From: Ignelater luminosus
Lineage: Eukaryota; Arthropoda; Insecta; Coleoptera; Elateridae
Direction of reading: 5' to 3'
Assembly: GCA_011009095.1 (NCBI GenBank)
Contig: VTPC01091225.1
Location: 120,932 to 184,931, forward strand
DNA length: 64,000 nucleotides
The first letter of the stretch is position 1; every line of letters starts with the position of its first letter. The notes below the pieces were generated by a model. That model searched no databases. It was not told the DNA's origin and was given only the letters and a program-made list of their open reading frames with translations. Position numbers and translations under genes: made by a program. Shown here piece after piece: positions 10,799 through 23,850 of the stretch.

Positions 10799-11270
10799 AT
10801 GATGTCCAAATTTATGCAACAGAATAATAGTATGCTAGAAGAAATTAAAATGATTAGAAAAGAAGAAAATGAGTACAAAGAACAACGGAAAATTATGAAC
10901 TAAGAAAAACAGCGAATGAAAAAGGAGATTGTGGGCTTACAAGTGAGAGTGGAGTTCATAGAAAAAGATAAAAGGAAGAGAAATCTTTATCAGCGGATCA
11001 AACATAGAAGAAATAGAAAGTAAGCAGCTTAAAGGAAAACTAGAGACCTTCTTAGAGAAAGGATTGGATGTAAAGGTTAAACTACGAACGCAGAGAAAAT
11101 TGGGGTACAGAAATATATTATATATAGGTATAAGTATACTCAAGAATAAATATAAACTGAGAAAATTCAAAGAGAAAATATTTCTAAGCGCAGACTTCAC
11201 AAAGATGGAACGGGACATACAGAAAAAAAATAGTAAACAGAATGAAAACAGAAAGAGAGAAGACTAAACA
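10799..11270 (+). pseudogene. LINE ORF1-like protein with coiled coil, broken
   Basis: The start MSKFMQQNNSMLEEIKMI is followed by a Lys/Glu-rich stretch with the heptad-like composition of a coiled coil, then stops and frameshifts near 10903 and 11009. The next open part (11064-11267) contains DVKVKLRTQRKLGYRNILYI and KYKLRKFKEKIFLS, like the RNA-binding part of insect LINE ORF1 proteins. ORF1 proteins bind the element's RNA. Family assignment rests on context and composition, so it is moderate. Confidence 0.55.
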
Positions 11271-11499
11271 GGCTAAGATAGGATATAGGAAGTTAATAAG
11301 TGATGATATAAATGGGATGAAGAGAGGGAGGACCTATTAAGGGCGTACCCAACGAGTCCAAAAAACTAATGGCAATACATGTAAAGGCAAACCCAAATAC
11401 AACGACCGTGACAGGGAAACAGGACAAGAATAGAAATGGTGTAAAGGCGGAGAGTAATTGGAAATTCGGGATTTGAAATATTCGGAGGCAAAACGGTAA

Positions 11500-14400
11500 T
11501 TAATAATAGAATTTGAAAAGATAAAAAATAAGATGTTTTTAATCATCGAAACAAAAATTAAACGAAAGGAGCTAAGAATAGTGGAAAGAGGGCGCGGGTT
11601 ATTCTATAGTGGCATGGGGACAGGCAGGGGTAGCATACTTAGTGCATAAGGATTACCTCGATTTGATTGATACATGGGAGTTTGTGAATGAAATAATTAT
11701 GTGTGTAGAGGGCGTACTAGATGTAAAACAAATGGTGACCATTATAATAGCGTACGGCCCAAATGAATCGGATAGTAAATAAAAGAGTAAAAGATTACTT
11801 TTGGTCATTGTTTCAAAGATCATTTTTGTATAACATTGCAAGATTTTACAATACTCTTCCCTCTGCCATCAAGTTATAATAGTGCACAAAAGTCTAAATC
11901 TCAGTATCACTCATGCTTAAAGAATAAACAGTTGGGTTTGCACTGACATAATCAGAAATGTTCTCATCATAATCAAATTGCTGTGCGACATCCCTTTGTT
12001 GTTATTATTATTATTTCAAAAATATTGTTTTATTATATTTGTTGTATTATTATCTTGCTAAATTATATTTTTTTCCAAGGCTAAGTGAAAGAACAGCATT
12101 TCACTGCTGAACTCCGCCTTGTGATTAAATTAGTTGGTTAGAATATTACTTTGTTACTTACTTTATATTTGTAATGGAAACATACTAATTTAATAAAGAA
12201 TTTTATTATTTATTATTTGTTATTAAACCTCCAAAAACAAGTAGAAAAAACGAAGTATACTAATATTGGGTGGGTATTTGAACGGAAGAGTTGGTAACGA
12301 TGAAATAACTTCCGAAAAGAGGACGATACGGAGAGAGGTGCTAAGCTCAAATGAACAGACAATAATAGACTTTTGCGTAATAAATGACTTGTACTGTACC
12401 AAATACTTTTTTTTGAACATCCCGATATATGCAAGTACACTAGAGTACAAACCAATCTATTACAGATTTGCTAATAATGGAAAAGTGTGAACGTAAAAGA
12501 ATTAAGGATGTAAGAGTGTGAAACGTCAATACGAGATAGGCAGTGACCACCATGTGGTCGAGGCAAGAATTAGACTTAAGCAAGAAAATGTTATGATCAA
12601 CACCAGAAGTCTACGAACATAAGAAGCTATAACCTTGCAATAAAACAAGTATAATTGAAATACCAGACAAAAATTAAAGAAGGAATGCTAGAGTTTATGA
12701 CAGGTGATACAGACGAAATGCGGGGAAATTTTGAAAAGTTAACTATTAAAACTGCAAAAGAGATGTGCGAGGATATCTAGCAAAAGGAAACAAACGTCAT
12801 GGTGGAAAAACAATTCAAAAGAAGAGATCAGAAATGAAAAGGTAAAATAGCAAAAATACCTCAACACGAAAACCAATAAAGATTACAAGGATTACCAAAC
12901 TCAGAGAAAGAAAGTTAAAAAAGCGATTAAGCAGGCAAAGAGGGAATCATGGATAAGATTCAGAGAAGAACTGAAAGAAGAAAGTGAGGGAAACGGGAAA
13001 AAGCTGTACACGATATTAAAAGGACTTAGAGAAGAAAAAGGTATAGATGTACAGTAGATCAAGGACAAAGAGGGAAAGCTACTGAAGAAAAAAACAGAAA
13101 CATGAAAATCGTTCTTCTGCGCACTATTAAAAGGTAGAGAAGAAAATAGGGAACAAGTAAACAGGGGGAGTAGTAGAAAGAAAAAGAAAAAGTTGGAAAT
13201 TAACACAGAAATGAGAAAATTTCAGTAGAAGAATTTAAAGAAGCACTGCAAAGACTGAAAAATGAGAAGGCAGCCGGTGTAGACGAAATTGGGGTTGGAA
13301 GGGGAGGGAATTTTGAGAAAGATATTGAATAAAATATGGATAGATAAAACACTATCCGAAAGATGGGAAACAACAATAATAATAACTGTACATAAGAAAG
13401 GGGACAAAATGGCATGTGATAATTGTAGACGGATTTCACTGTTATGTTACTAGAACGAATTGTAGAGAATAGCCTCGGAAAACTATTAGAGTCAACACTG
13501 GAGGACAATCAAGCAGGGTTTAGAAAGGAAAAAACACAAATGAGTGGTTATTTACAATGAGACAGATATGTGAAAAGATTATAATAAAAGGAGAAACAAT
13601 ATATACATATGCAATTGATATATAGAAGGCATTCGATTAAGTAAACAGAGAAGCAATGTGAAGGTTATTAGAGCGCCGAAATATACCTAGAGATCTGGTA
13701 AAAATAATTAAATACATATACAGAAAAACAAGAAACGTTGTAATAACCCAGAGAAATAACACGAGGGAATTTGTGACAGGAAAAGGTGTTAGACGAGGAA
13801 TGTACGCAGACGATCTGCTATTTTGTGCAACAAGCAGGAAGGGTTTAGAAGAACATATCCAAAAGGAAAAGAGAATTGATAAAATATGGAATGAAAATAA
13901 ATGTGAAGAAAAAAAAATGGCCATTGGGAAAGAAGACCATGAGTTACAATTAGATATTGGCGGAGCGAGAATGCAACAAGTAGACAGAATTAAGTATTTA
14001 GGTTCAGTGATTAGTGGTAGAGAGGATTTGGAAACGGAAATAACTAACAGACAAGTTATACTATGCGTTAGTAAAATCCTTCCTAAGTAAAAAGGAAGTG
14101 AGTAGAAAGACAAAGGTGAAAGTGTTTATAACAGTATTTGTTCCGACCTTATTATATGAAGTCAAGTCTTGGGTCTTAACAGAGAGGTTGAAGAGTATGC
14201 TAAGAGCGTGTGAAATAAAATTTCTTCGAAGAATTTTGACAGTCATCAAAATGGATAGAATAAAGAAAGTAGATATCAGGGAAGAACTGGAGGTTGAGCC
14301 GCTACAGAAGATCATAGAAAGGAAGCAACTGAACTGGTGGGGGCATATGGTAAGGATACCAGAAACAAAAATGGCGAAATTAATATGGGAAACCAAAGTC

Positions 14401-14511
14401 AAAAGGAAAGGGAGAGGCAAGCCTAAAAAGACATGCGACGATCAGATAGCATCGGTGATTTCGAGCAGAAATCAGCTCAAAGTAAGTAAAATCTCACTTA
14501 ATCTCTATTAA
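11500..14511 (+). pseudogene. LINE endonuclease/reverse transcriptase, many breaks
   Basis: APE-type endonuclease remnants come first: VTIIIAYGPNES near 11730-11770 and, after the nested insertion, ILILGGYLNGRVGND near 12257-12302, the family's GDFNGRVGN block with its Asp and Phe altered. The RT follows: LKNEKAAGVDEI near 13255-13290, DNQAGFRKE near 13505-13530, then GVRRGMYADDLLF near 13787-13825. The catalytic YADD is kept, but the segment that normally lies between GVRQG and YADD is deleted. The C-terminus (13773-14090 and 14098-14511) shows IKYLGSVISG, PTLLYEVKSWVLTERL and LNWWGHMVRIPE, as in RTE-like or craniofacial-development-protein-2-like endonuclease/RT proteins. Clade not settled. 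Confidence 0.85.
11818..12232 (+). mobile_element. 3' end of a second LINE nested in the first
   Basis: The endonuclease reading is interrupted by ARFYNTLPSAIK (about 11840-11875), a motif typical of the C-terminus of jockey/CR1-type RTs. About 350 bp of AT-rich 3' UTR follows, ending in ATTTATTATT-type repeats at about 12200-12228. The endonuclease resumes after about 12232. A 5'-truncated copy with an A/T tail is the usual outcome of target-primed reverse transcription. Confidence 0.65.
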
Positions 14512-14519
14512 TTATAAAT

Positions 14520-15578
14520 AAAGTAACAAAAAACAAATATGGAAACGAGCATTGAGGAAACTACACCACTTATCCTGAAGAATTCCGCTGTGATACAGAT
14601 CTGATCGTAGAGATGAAAGAGCTATAATAAAACAAATTACGAAAACCACGATTATTTCAATAAATGTTCCCCGGCCTGATAATAAATTTCTTTTTGAATG
14701 AACAAAAATTAAATTTGTATGTAAAGCACACAAATTTTCATCCTCAGGTGTTCATACACAGAATTTCTTTAAAAAAATTGTATTTAAGACAAAACCATTT
14801 GATAAATTTACTTTGGAAATGTTACATTTTTATTAATATTACGTTACGCAGAACTGTCAGGAAAACAAAAAGGAAGGTAACTTACCCCAATATTTAGACT
14901 TTTCACACAATAAGAACCAATCTCGTAACAACCACGACCCACAGAATCGCCTGGCACAGACGGTCTGTCTTCCCGGAAGAAAACCTCAGCAAAGTCGTAA
15001 CCTTCACTGTCAACCAATCCGAAGTATTCCACATAAGTTCCGCGGGAAAATTTAAATGCTCTAATAAATTTTTATTACAAAAAATTTAATCCAGAACTCA
15101 GTAGCAAAAACTAGTAGGGATTTGATAGTTAACCTCAATTTTAACATTGGTTCACTAAATTAATTACTTACACCAGGGTGTAGAATTAATAAAAAAAAAA
15201 AAGCTTCACGAGATTACTAAAAATCTCTAACCCTACTCCAATGACATAATCCATTTCAATCTTTTGGCTAACCAAATCCTGAGACTAATCCAATCAACAG
15301 AAATTATCTCACTAAGAGCCGTTCAATTACCCTAAAACTAGAACAAGAAGTTTACCAAATATCAAAACTAATTATATCCTGTGTCCTGCTTATGATAATA
15401 ATAACAACAATGCAAATTGGCAACCCTAATTGATTTACAAAAAATACCAAGAAAACTACAAGAAGATTAATTAATCTCAACCATGTCTCCAAACGAGAAC
15501 AAGTATAAAAAAAATAAACACTGAAAGTACCTATCAAACAAACACATGCAACGGTAGCGAAAAGTGACCGTTACAACA
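14520..15578 (-). repeat. TGTAACGG dispersed repeat, copy B
   Basis: On the - strand it begins TGTAACGGTCACTTTTCGCT at 15578 and runs to about 14520. It is colinear with copy A (30067-31210): shared blocks include the start, AGCRGGACACAGGRTATAATTA, GGTTTTCTTCCGGGAAGACA versus the related stretch of A, and CAGATCTGTATCNCAGCG. The first 29 bp contain an internal inverted repeat (AACGGT...ACCGTT). LTR or other element end is the best guess. It starts just after the LINE relic ends. Open frames inside are not conserved between copies. Confidence 0.7.
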
Positions 15579-15579
15579 T

Positions 15580-17395
15580 AAAAGCTTAATAGATAATTCA
15601 CCCGTTTTCTTTTAATTGGGTCTTATAAAATAATCTGAGATAGAAGACACTCGATTTCCATTTGAAAAATTTATTAATTTAAGAATACAATATCAAACCT
15701 CCAATTTCTATTCTATTGTAAGAGATTAAATCTATAGAGCACTCTGTAGCATCTCTACAAATCTAATAAAACGATTTGCATTGGATTTATGTACTTGTAT
15801 AGAATCTCATACAATGCAAGTACAACATCAGTGTAGAATTACATTCGAGGTTTTTGTAAAATCGATAACAATACAAACAGAATAAACAATGCATATACTT
15901 CAAGTTTGTTTTGCTAGCAAAATCATTTTGTAGCGTTGCAAATTTGCAGATGCTGGTTTAACACCAAAGTCGATACAAATAAAACATGTATGTTGTTCCT
16001 ACAAAGTAAGTGTTGCAGCACTAAAGTTATAATAAATATTCATGAACCCAAACATGCTCTAGGAACAAATACAGATTTACGTGAGAGAATTCAGTCAGAA
16101 TTCCAAACTTTACTGGTTTTTATAAATGAAACAGTTTGTAACTTTACCTTATAAATTTCTTTATTTTCGTTTAAAATCGCAAGAGAACGTTTAGGAACTT
16201 GCTATAAATCGTATCAAATGAAGCAAGCAAAAAGAGGCTAATTAAAGGAGTTGCTTTGTTTTCTAAACAAGACATAAAGTTTAGCGAGTATTAATAATAA
16301 TCTAATTAATGCAGAAATCTTTACTACTTTACATGGCTAAAACTAATCATGATTTTAATTCGGAGTTGATTGGAAGGGAAGGATGATAAACTTAAGGTTT
16401 GAATGGATAACACGTGCAGGGGAATGGTAAAGTGAAATTACTGTGAACGTGCTAAATTCTAAACTGGGAGGTAATTACGCGTTTAAAAATTGATTTCGAA
16501 TTACAAGTTAACTAGAACGCAGACACAAAACCATAAAAGCAAAATCATTGATTAAGTTGAAATTGAAACAAGTAAGAACTATTTCCTGCCTATCAGTATA
16601 ATATAAGTTATGAATATGACTATTTTTTCGTTCTTACTCTCAAAACTAAAACTTTTAGCTAGTGGTGCCTTGAATTTATTTTGTTTTATCGTTATTTGGT
16701 ATTTTTGGCCTTTTTCCTACGCTTTTCCCGACTTAACTAGGCAATCTTCGATTTTGTCGAAGTATTACCCCCTTAATTTAGAACTTCATTGAATTTGTAT
16801 GCACAACAGTTGGATTTGGTAGTGTGACTTAGAGAATGTCTAAATGCTATCAAGGTTTTTGTCATTTTGGCAGAAACTTGCCTTTTCTTTTGGTCTTTTG
16901 TTGTGTTCATTGTGCCCGCGAGATTGATACTGACTCATATCTTTGACTTGGCTGCTTGTTTTGCCCCAAGATCATTGTGTCTTGGTCAATTGGGAAGAAA
17001 CTCGCATCTCGAATCAGCAAAATTAAAAATGAAGTACGTGCTACTTGCAGTATCTAGTAATCACTGTGGTAACTTTTCTGACATTTTTTGTTGAAAACTC
17101 TTCAAGCTAAAAAGATCGATAGCCGTGCTTTTGTGGACCCTGTCTGTACTGAACATCAGGATCAAGCCAGCTTCTGTCCTTTTTTTTCGAATTTGACTCG
17201 AAAACATCGTGGCGACCGCCTTACCGAGTACATAAATACCAAGAAAAAACTGACATTTCATAGGCGACGAGATGATTACCGTCTCCCACATGTACAACAT
17301 CTCTTGTGTCTTCTTAGAGTGCCGTATGAAAGACAAGTTCAACAGGGTCTTTTTTCTCCTAAAATCTTCCCCGGCCCAGGGTGGTGGATTTACTA
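15580..17395. other. Non-coding stretch
   Basis: No element or gene can be supported. The overlapping open frames at 17061-17405 on both strands have no recognisable domain; the - strand one may be the decayed 3' tail of the LINE at 17400-19260. Confidence 0.4.
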
Positions 17396-17399
17396 GGTA

Positions 17400-19260
17400 G
17401 TACATAAGGACAAAACAGGATAAGAACCTGAAGGCAACTCATCTTCCCAAAAGGCTCTACGAATGCTAGTAACCGTCAGCACGAGGACACCTTCGCAAGC
17501 CACCAAACACATCCATTCACTTTATCTATCGCATTAAATGCCTCACTGATGCCCGACCTCAGTACTCCCTCTGTTACGCAACGGCTTTGAAAAGGCTTCC
17601 TCAGTACACTCTAAGATGATGTATTTAGATTGAGTATCCCTTCGTCCACAAATGCACTCATAGTTGTAAACACTTGACTCTCAACTCTGGCCTTAGACAA
17701 GAAAACCTTCTCTGTAGGCTCTAAAGAGTATACTGCCATAGCGAGCTCAACGAGTTGCCCACGTTTACTCTGATCCAGTTCCACTTTGTTTTAACCTCTG
17801 ATTTGCTAACGCCTCTATCTTTTTCGCGATTCTTGAAACTGACCGATGGTACGGCTTTTAAGACAGACATCGAATCATCACAGACCTCAACTTCTGTGTT
17901 CGTTTATTTCTACTCAATCTGTTCGGTTTGGAAAACTGTGGCTTTGCCTCCAAGGTCCTCTAAACCATCTCTGTATACCAGTATAGATGACCCCGTCGTA
18001 TTCTCCACCCTGGAGCCGTCGCTGTATTTATTGAATCTATCTCCGTTCATTTAGTCTCTCTCATTTCTTGCAAAAGTGACATGACATGGCCCTACTCAGC
18101 CGGATGCTGATACTTTCTTCTAGATTCAACTTTGGATAATCTTGGTACACCATATGTCTGGCTTTTGCCGCGAACCACAGTTGAGAGATATCTAGAAAGG
18201 CCTCGAGCATCCTTGTGGGTGTTGCACTTATGTGTCCTAACTGTCCCTATCAAAAAAAGTTCTTTGTAGAGCATATAAATGCGTTTGTATTCGTAAATCG
18301 TTTGCTCTCTTGCTTCACACATCTATGCGGTAGAGGGGACCGGCTTTCCTCAAGTATATTGAACAAAAAATTCTAGGTACTTTACAGTCTCAGCTATTTA
18401 CAGTATAATTTTCGCAGTTAGTTGTACTGCCTCATCCCCACACTTAATTACAGATTTGCACAACAAACTCGTCACACTCATAAAAATACCTCGAGTTTTT
18501 TCTAGGTTGTATGCTATTTAATTTGCTGTCTTCCGCCCATTGTTAGCACGTCTCCATTACTGACTTCCCAGCACAACTATATGACCTTAAACACCGGCGA
18601 ATGCCTGGACCAGGTCACTGCTTGTTGAAATCTTTTTGTCTAACGTTTCAAACCAGATGATTGGTAACCACAAAACTGACCCTAGAGAAGACCATACAGG
18701 CATCTTTTTATCAACCTGTCTCGATATTTCATCACTCCAAATCGTCCTATTACCTAGGAAACGCACTATTGCCTTCCCTGCTACTGTGATCCCATTATTT
18801 GCAACGTACTTATTTACATTTAACCTGCGGGTGCCATACCGAGTTGCACATTTTGGAAATACTATCCAGCGTTGTCACTAACGAGTGCAACTTTAGATTT
18901 TTATCTTGTTTCACTGTTCTAGAAAGGGCTTCGATAGTTTGTGCCGTCGATCTGTTGGCTCCATATTGACTAACGTCGTGTTTCTATCAAGTACATACTT
19001 AATTCTTTTTGTGAATATTCTGTCCAAAAATTTTCCCGAACACTTTTCCTCTCCTTTAAGCGGCGAAATACTCCTGGCTGTTATCGAGCACTTGGAAAAT
19101 ACTCCAACCCTCATGCAGGCTTCATATATAAACAACATTCGGTGTTTGGCTACATCGTACTAGTTCTTTGCAATCTTTGTAGTTATACCGTCCAAACCTG
19201 CCGTTTTCTTTGTCGAAAAACCTTTAATGCCGTCTGACATTCATTCCTGGACAATCCTCT
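17400..19260 (-). pseudogene. LINE reverse transcriptase/RNase H relic (I-type), - strand
   Basis: Reading the - strand downwards from 19140: MRVGVFSKCSITARSI matches the start of RT finger motifs of jockey/I/R1-type LINEs. Near 18650-18690 SLGSVLWLPIIW resembles the QGSVLGPxLW motif. Near 18460 TVKYL resembles the thumb-proximal motif. Near 18140-18240 ATPTRMLEAFLDISQL is the TPTAALEALLDLPPL signature of LINEs with a C-terminal RNase H. Near 17950-18050 the first RNase H strand is suggested. The frame is broken many times and the YADD box is not visible. A similar relic lies on the + strand at 44.4-45.7 kb. The C-terminal limit is uncertain. Confidence 0.6.
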
Positions 19261-19680
19261 ATGCTCTAGCTCAATCCACTGCAGGTTTTATTTCTCATAA
19301 TAATAACCTTCAGTTGTGAGCCAGATCCCCATACCAACGGTCCATCTTGTAAAGTGTTTTCAACAGGAATCGACGGTCATTATAAGACTGCAACTCTTGG
19401 CGAAGTAGTTTCCAACGGTACGTAAGTTTGCCATGCGGAGATGAAATACTTCTTTGCATGCCTTTGATTCTAAGTCCTAGGTGGAGTCGTCGCGCGTTAA
19501 GCCGTCGCTCGAAGTGGTTTCCTCCTTGACTGCGCTATAAGTCTGATGAACATTCGAAATGTTTGAATTAGATTTCCTGGATCTAAGTTGCCTTGAGGTA
19601 CATTACATGGCACCTTAATTCGCTTATACTGTAAATGTTATATTATTGTTTCCAGTATAAATTTTATATGTATTGGCCGT

Positions 19681-19790
19681 CATTTTTCTCTTCTAATGAG
19701 TTCAAACAAGGACAAAACGATCGTGTGAATGTATGAAGATTAGTGCTTGCACAATTTAGTTTTTTGAAGAAGACAAATTGTCTTTTTATT
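19681..19790 (+). ncRNA. Hammerhead-ribozyme-like motif, inactive copy
   Basis: Same layout as the motif at 50.3 kb: CTAATGA (19693-19699) in place of CTGATGA, stem II GTTC-AAACAA-GGAC (19700-19713) still pairable, AAAAC in place of GAAAC (19714-19718), a 4 nt GATC loop, then GTG (19723-19725) in place of the GTC cleavage triplet. About 55 bp downstream is also shared with the other copy (for example TGCTTGCAC and GAAGACAA). Three essential core positions are changed, so cleavage is not expected. This copy keeps stem II while the other keeps the core, so together they imply an active type I ancestor. Confidence 0.65.
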
Positions 19791-19799
19791 TGTCTTTGG

Positions 19800-22700
19800 T
19801 TCGTTAGCCATTTACACCAAGTAAACGGCCGACAGAATTCATGGGGTGCGGAAGTTTCTTAGATTGGGAGCAAATCTTCACCGAAGGTTTTCCGATTGAA
19901 GTAGACCGAAGAGACGCATTATGCCGTTACCAATGTTGGATGGATAACACTTGGGTTCAGTGAGTATAATCTGAATTTGACGGAATCATTCAATGCAAGC
20001 AGACACTGAGCAGCTCTCCCAAAACTGAATCGAGAAATTCCAGTAGTACCGTGTGAAAAACCCCTAATTTTAATTTATTTTAATATATTTTTATTTTTTA
20101 ATTTTCTGGTTTAGACCCAATTTATTTTGCGAGGAATGGGAACCATGTGTACATAGGATGGGGGAGGCTCTTCACCCCGTACTAGCACCTAGCAGAGACC
20201 ATGATAATGGAAATGTTCTGCTCAAGAAATTACGTTTGGACTCGCACTATTTACGGAGTTCCTCGCCTGTATTTGTTTCATTCTAGCCGTTCTGTATAAA
20301 ACAAGGTATTTAGCAATTGCAGCCACTATCCAAGAACTATAAAAAATCTTTACTGATCCACTCGATCTGTTCAGACAACAAACAAGAACAAATCTGACAA
20401 CAGAATAGATGTTGGATAACATTGATGAGTTTGGGCAAAGTTCTAACATATCAATTCCGGCTGGAACTTGATTTTCAAAGGATTTTACCATCTCAGCAGA
20501 ATGCAATTATTGGATTATTTTAGAAGTTGCTGATTTGTCATTTCAAGTTTTAAATATGACACTTTGTAATCGATTCGCCTCTGTAAGGTGCACTATGAGA
20601 GACTCAAGTTAAGGATGCAATTATAAAACAAAGGAAATGAAACAAAACTATTGAAACTCTTTGGACTAAGTATTTGTAGATTTAGTGAGACTGTCTATAG
20701 CTGTAAAGGACCACTACAAAATCGATTTATCAAGTTAGCAAATTGAATCACTGTAATCAAAAAACCTAAAAGTTCGTACATCAAGTGAAATCAACAAAAC
20801 CGCTCAGTTAGGATTTGTGATACTACAAGGAGGTGTTCAAACACCTTGAAATGCAAGAGGAGGAAGATCGGGGTATAGTTACATCTGCCTATTTTTATTT
20901 TATAGTAATTACCTACCAGTCAACAAAGGACAAACAAAAAAAGAGTTAGTAATGGTTTTGGATTTAGCGTATACTTTAGAGTTGCTTATGCAACCTTTCC
21001 ATGGCCACAGTTGTTCGAAAAATCTGTCTCGAGATGAATTCCATTTTGTCTTTTAGTGGTCGAGAAATTTTCAATCTTGCTGTTGGGTTGCCCAGTGTTT
21101 AGATTTTTAAGATCTGTATTTGTGTCATTGCGCGCTGTTTACCGTAGTTACAGTTATTTTGAGACTTTTGCATCAGTCAACAATATTGCTGTGAAGATGT
21201 GAATTTGAACTCGAAGATCTGAGAATCTGTAGTTCTTGCAAATACTTTTCAATTACTCTCAATTTTGATTATGACGTTTCTTGGGTTGTTTTGTGTTAAT
21301 TAAGGTTTTGGTTTTGGAGTAAGTAAGTCGAAATCTTACAATTTAGTGATGTGACCCTTTCTTGCAAGATTGCACTCCGGATGGTGGCCCTAGTCGATCA
21401 AAGCTTTGATTGTTTACTTTACGTCTTTCTGTATTTAAATAAGTGTACTGTATGCATTAAGTAGACAATCTTTTAGTTTTGCCTTCCTTGATTTTTACTG
21501 TCCGAATTTGGATTTAGGCTTTGATAAACTCCGTAATTTGATTATTTGTTTTGCTTAGTATGGTTTTGCAAACAGTTCTAAGTGTAGTTTACATTAACTT
21601 TGACGGATTATTTTACTTGAAGTGACTGCTGTGCGTCCTTAGTTTAAAGATGATGACTTTTTTATTTGCCTTTTTCAGTCTATTAAATCTTTTTGGATAA
21701 TTGAGTAATTTTCTTTGGGTAAATGATCAGTTTTGGGTTTAGTTTACTTTTTGATTGGTTTCCGTTCTGAAATTAATGTTTGTTACTTAAAGTTGGGTGT
21801 GTTGAAATATTTTTTGCGATATCCCTCTTGGATCTTTGCGACTTGAACGGAATTTCCACGGAACAATCTCTTCTGGTATAAGTTATAGCGTCATATTTTG
21901 AAATTTACAGAACTCATTTGGAAAACATTTCCTTAGAAAGTGGACATAATTGTTTCAATTAAGTGTTCTAGCATAACTTCAGTTTGATATTTACTCCTGT
22001 GAAATATTCTTCTGTACTTTTACTTCCTCATCATGTGAAATTTATTCAGAAAATATGGCTTATCCTAAAAACATTTTGCTAATCATGTTTTATATTATAA
22101 AATGAAAAATGATGACTTTTAAGGTTTTTTGTTAATTAACTTCTGTATCTTTATTAAACTCAAACTTCAAGGCTTGAAAAAGCTAAAATACTTTTAATTC
22201 TTAGATTTGTTTGTATTTATAAAATATTACCCGTTATTTACATTAGATAACGCCTCTTGTATTTACTGTTATTTCATCTATTCAAATTCAAAATTTAATC
22301 TTTACTTCCTGCATACGTAAGTCTCTACGTGTAACAGTTTAGCTTCGTTTTTTTTTGAGTGACTGTATTTATAAACTTGTCAGACGTATATATTTCACTC
22401 AGAGACATTTAATATTAATGTATTACATAATCATACTTGATGGAGTAGTTTCATATTTAACAAAACCCGTCAGATTAATCTCCATACCGCATGTCACATA
22501 ATTTCTGCACTGAAATGAAGAATAAATTTCTGTGCAGATTTTCTTGTATGGTGACTAGAACAACTTGAAGGCACGAGGGAAACTCTTTCAGAAAGCTTTG
22601 AAGTTTCTGCGATATCCTTCATACATTTTCTAAAGAGAAGCAAAGAACTATGAAGCTTAATAACGAGGTGCTTTTCGTATATATCTATTATAGTATCTTA

Positions 22701-23845
22701 TGATGTGCTGTGTAATACTAACATCCTTTGAAAACTTTAAAGCATAACGGAGATTTCTGTGGTTTTTTTTTGTTTATTATTCCCGTCCTTCTTGAACTTT
22801 TAAGGGCCAAGTAGTCCTGTACGTAGTATTATTTGCAGCTGCTTTCGACAGCTGGCCGACGAAGAAAGAACCGTCGATTTCAATATTTTGATCTCTTTTT
22901 GGTCTCGGAGTTTTTCTGCATGGGTTACATCGATCGTTATCTCATCAGAATTTATTTGTTCGCGAAATGACGCTACTAAACTGGACATGTTTTATTTAGT
23001 AGCTTTATCGTAGAGTAGGTTTCACTTTTTTTTTGCTGAACTATACTTCCGCGCTTTTATATCTATTTAAATTTTTTGTTCTAGAAAGAAGCTACCACTT
23101 ATTATCATAAAATTTAATCGGTCGAAAAACTTTATTTTTTTAATAGAAAAACTCTTTATTCATTAATTTTCGTTTAAGATACACAAAACATATACCTAAA
23201 TGTCGCGTGCCTCGCTTAGTAAGAAAAAAAAGATAGATTTATCAGTGTAAATTGGTGTTAGAGTGGGAAACGTTTGAGGGCAGGTGTGGGCTGTAAATAG
23301 GACAGGTGATGGTTTATAAAGTGCTCACTATGTGCATGTGTTACCTTTACGCTTTGTTATAATGTGCGGGGTTTAACAATATATAAAAGGAAAAACACAT
23401 TTTTTTATTGTGCTTTATCGCAGCAAATTAAATATGTGGAGAATTTTAAATCCTAGATTACGGAAGAGATTAGCTTACTTCATTTTGTTCAATACCTTTC
23501 TGAGTTTTAAACCTTTTTAATGTATTTTGTTATGTGATACCAGTCACGTTCTCTGACGTTAGTGTGCTATTTAAAGTTAAATCGTAAATAAACCATGAGT
23601 AGTAGAAATAATTGATTTAAATACCATGTGACTCAAAAAATTTTTGTCATATGCTGATTGTGATATTTCTAGGTATGTTAAGGTAAGATTTTACGTTGAC
23701 GATCTCTTTAGAACCAAAATTTGCTGTTTCTCGGAGAAATTCTACATTGAATGAACCGATCCATTGTTTTTCTATAATGACATTGTGAAAGAAATCTTCC
23801 TTTCTTAACTATTTCAATATTAAAGTAGCTGTACCATAAAATTCC
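19800..23845. other. Long AT-rich non-coding stretch
   Basis: No gene, element end or large repeat is recognisable over 4 kb. A 62-codon - strand frame at 22800-22988 has no known domain. TTTCTAG|GTATGT near 23671 resembles a weak fused splice site, but lacks the quality of sites 1 and 2. Confidence 0.5.
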
Positions 23846-23850
23846 ATGCG

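Larger units (their letters stand above)
10690..14511 (+). mobile_element. Decayed non-LTR retrotransposon (LINE), interrupted by another LINE end
   Basis: A two-gene LINE on the + strand. The ORF1-like part is at about 10799-11270; endonuclease and reverse transcriptase occupy about 11500-14511. A separate LINE 3' end has inserted in the endonuclease at about 11818-12232. The 5' limit is uncertain: 10634-10730 holds a motif (ACAGGGTGTTTCCTAATGAT) that may belong to another element. The 3' limit is where similarity to LINE C-termini stops at 14511, just before a dispersed repeat. Confidence 0.8.

Noticed and set aside
19530..19560. CTGATGA near GAAA at 19.54 kb as a hammerhead
   Set aside because: ACATTCGAAATGT after it is a simple hairpin that absorbs GAAA; no stem I or cleavage triplet can be arranged.
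22800..22988. 62-codon - strand frame with protein-like composition
   Set aside because: No start context, domain or neighbour supports a gene.
23660..23700. TTTCTAG|GTATGT followed by GTAAGAT as a third recursive splice site
   Set aside because: The pyrimidine tract is short, the donor is weaker and the spacing to the next donor is only 10 nt; not comparable to the two good sites.
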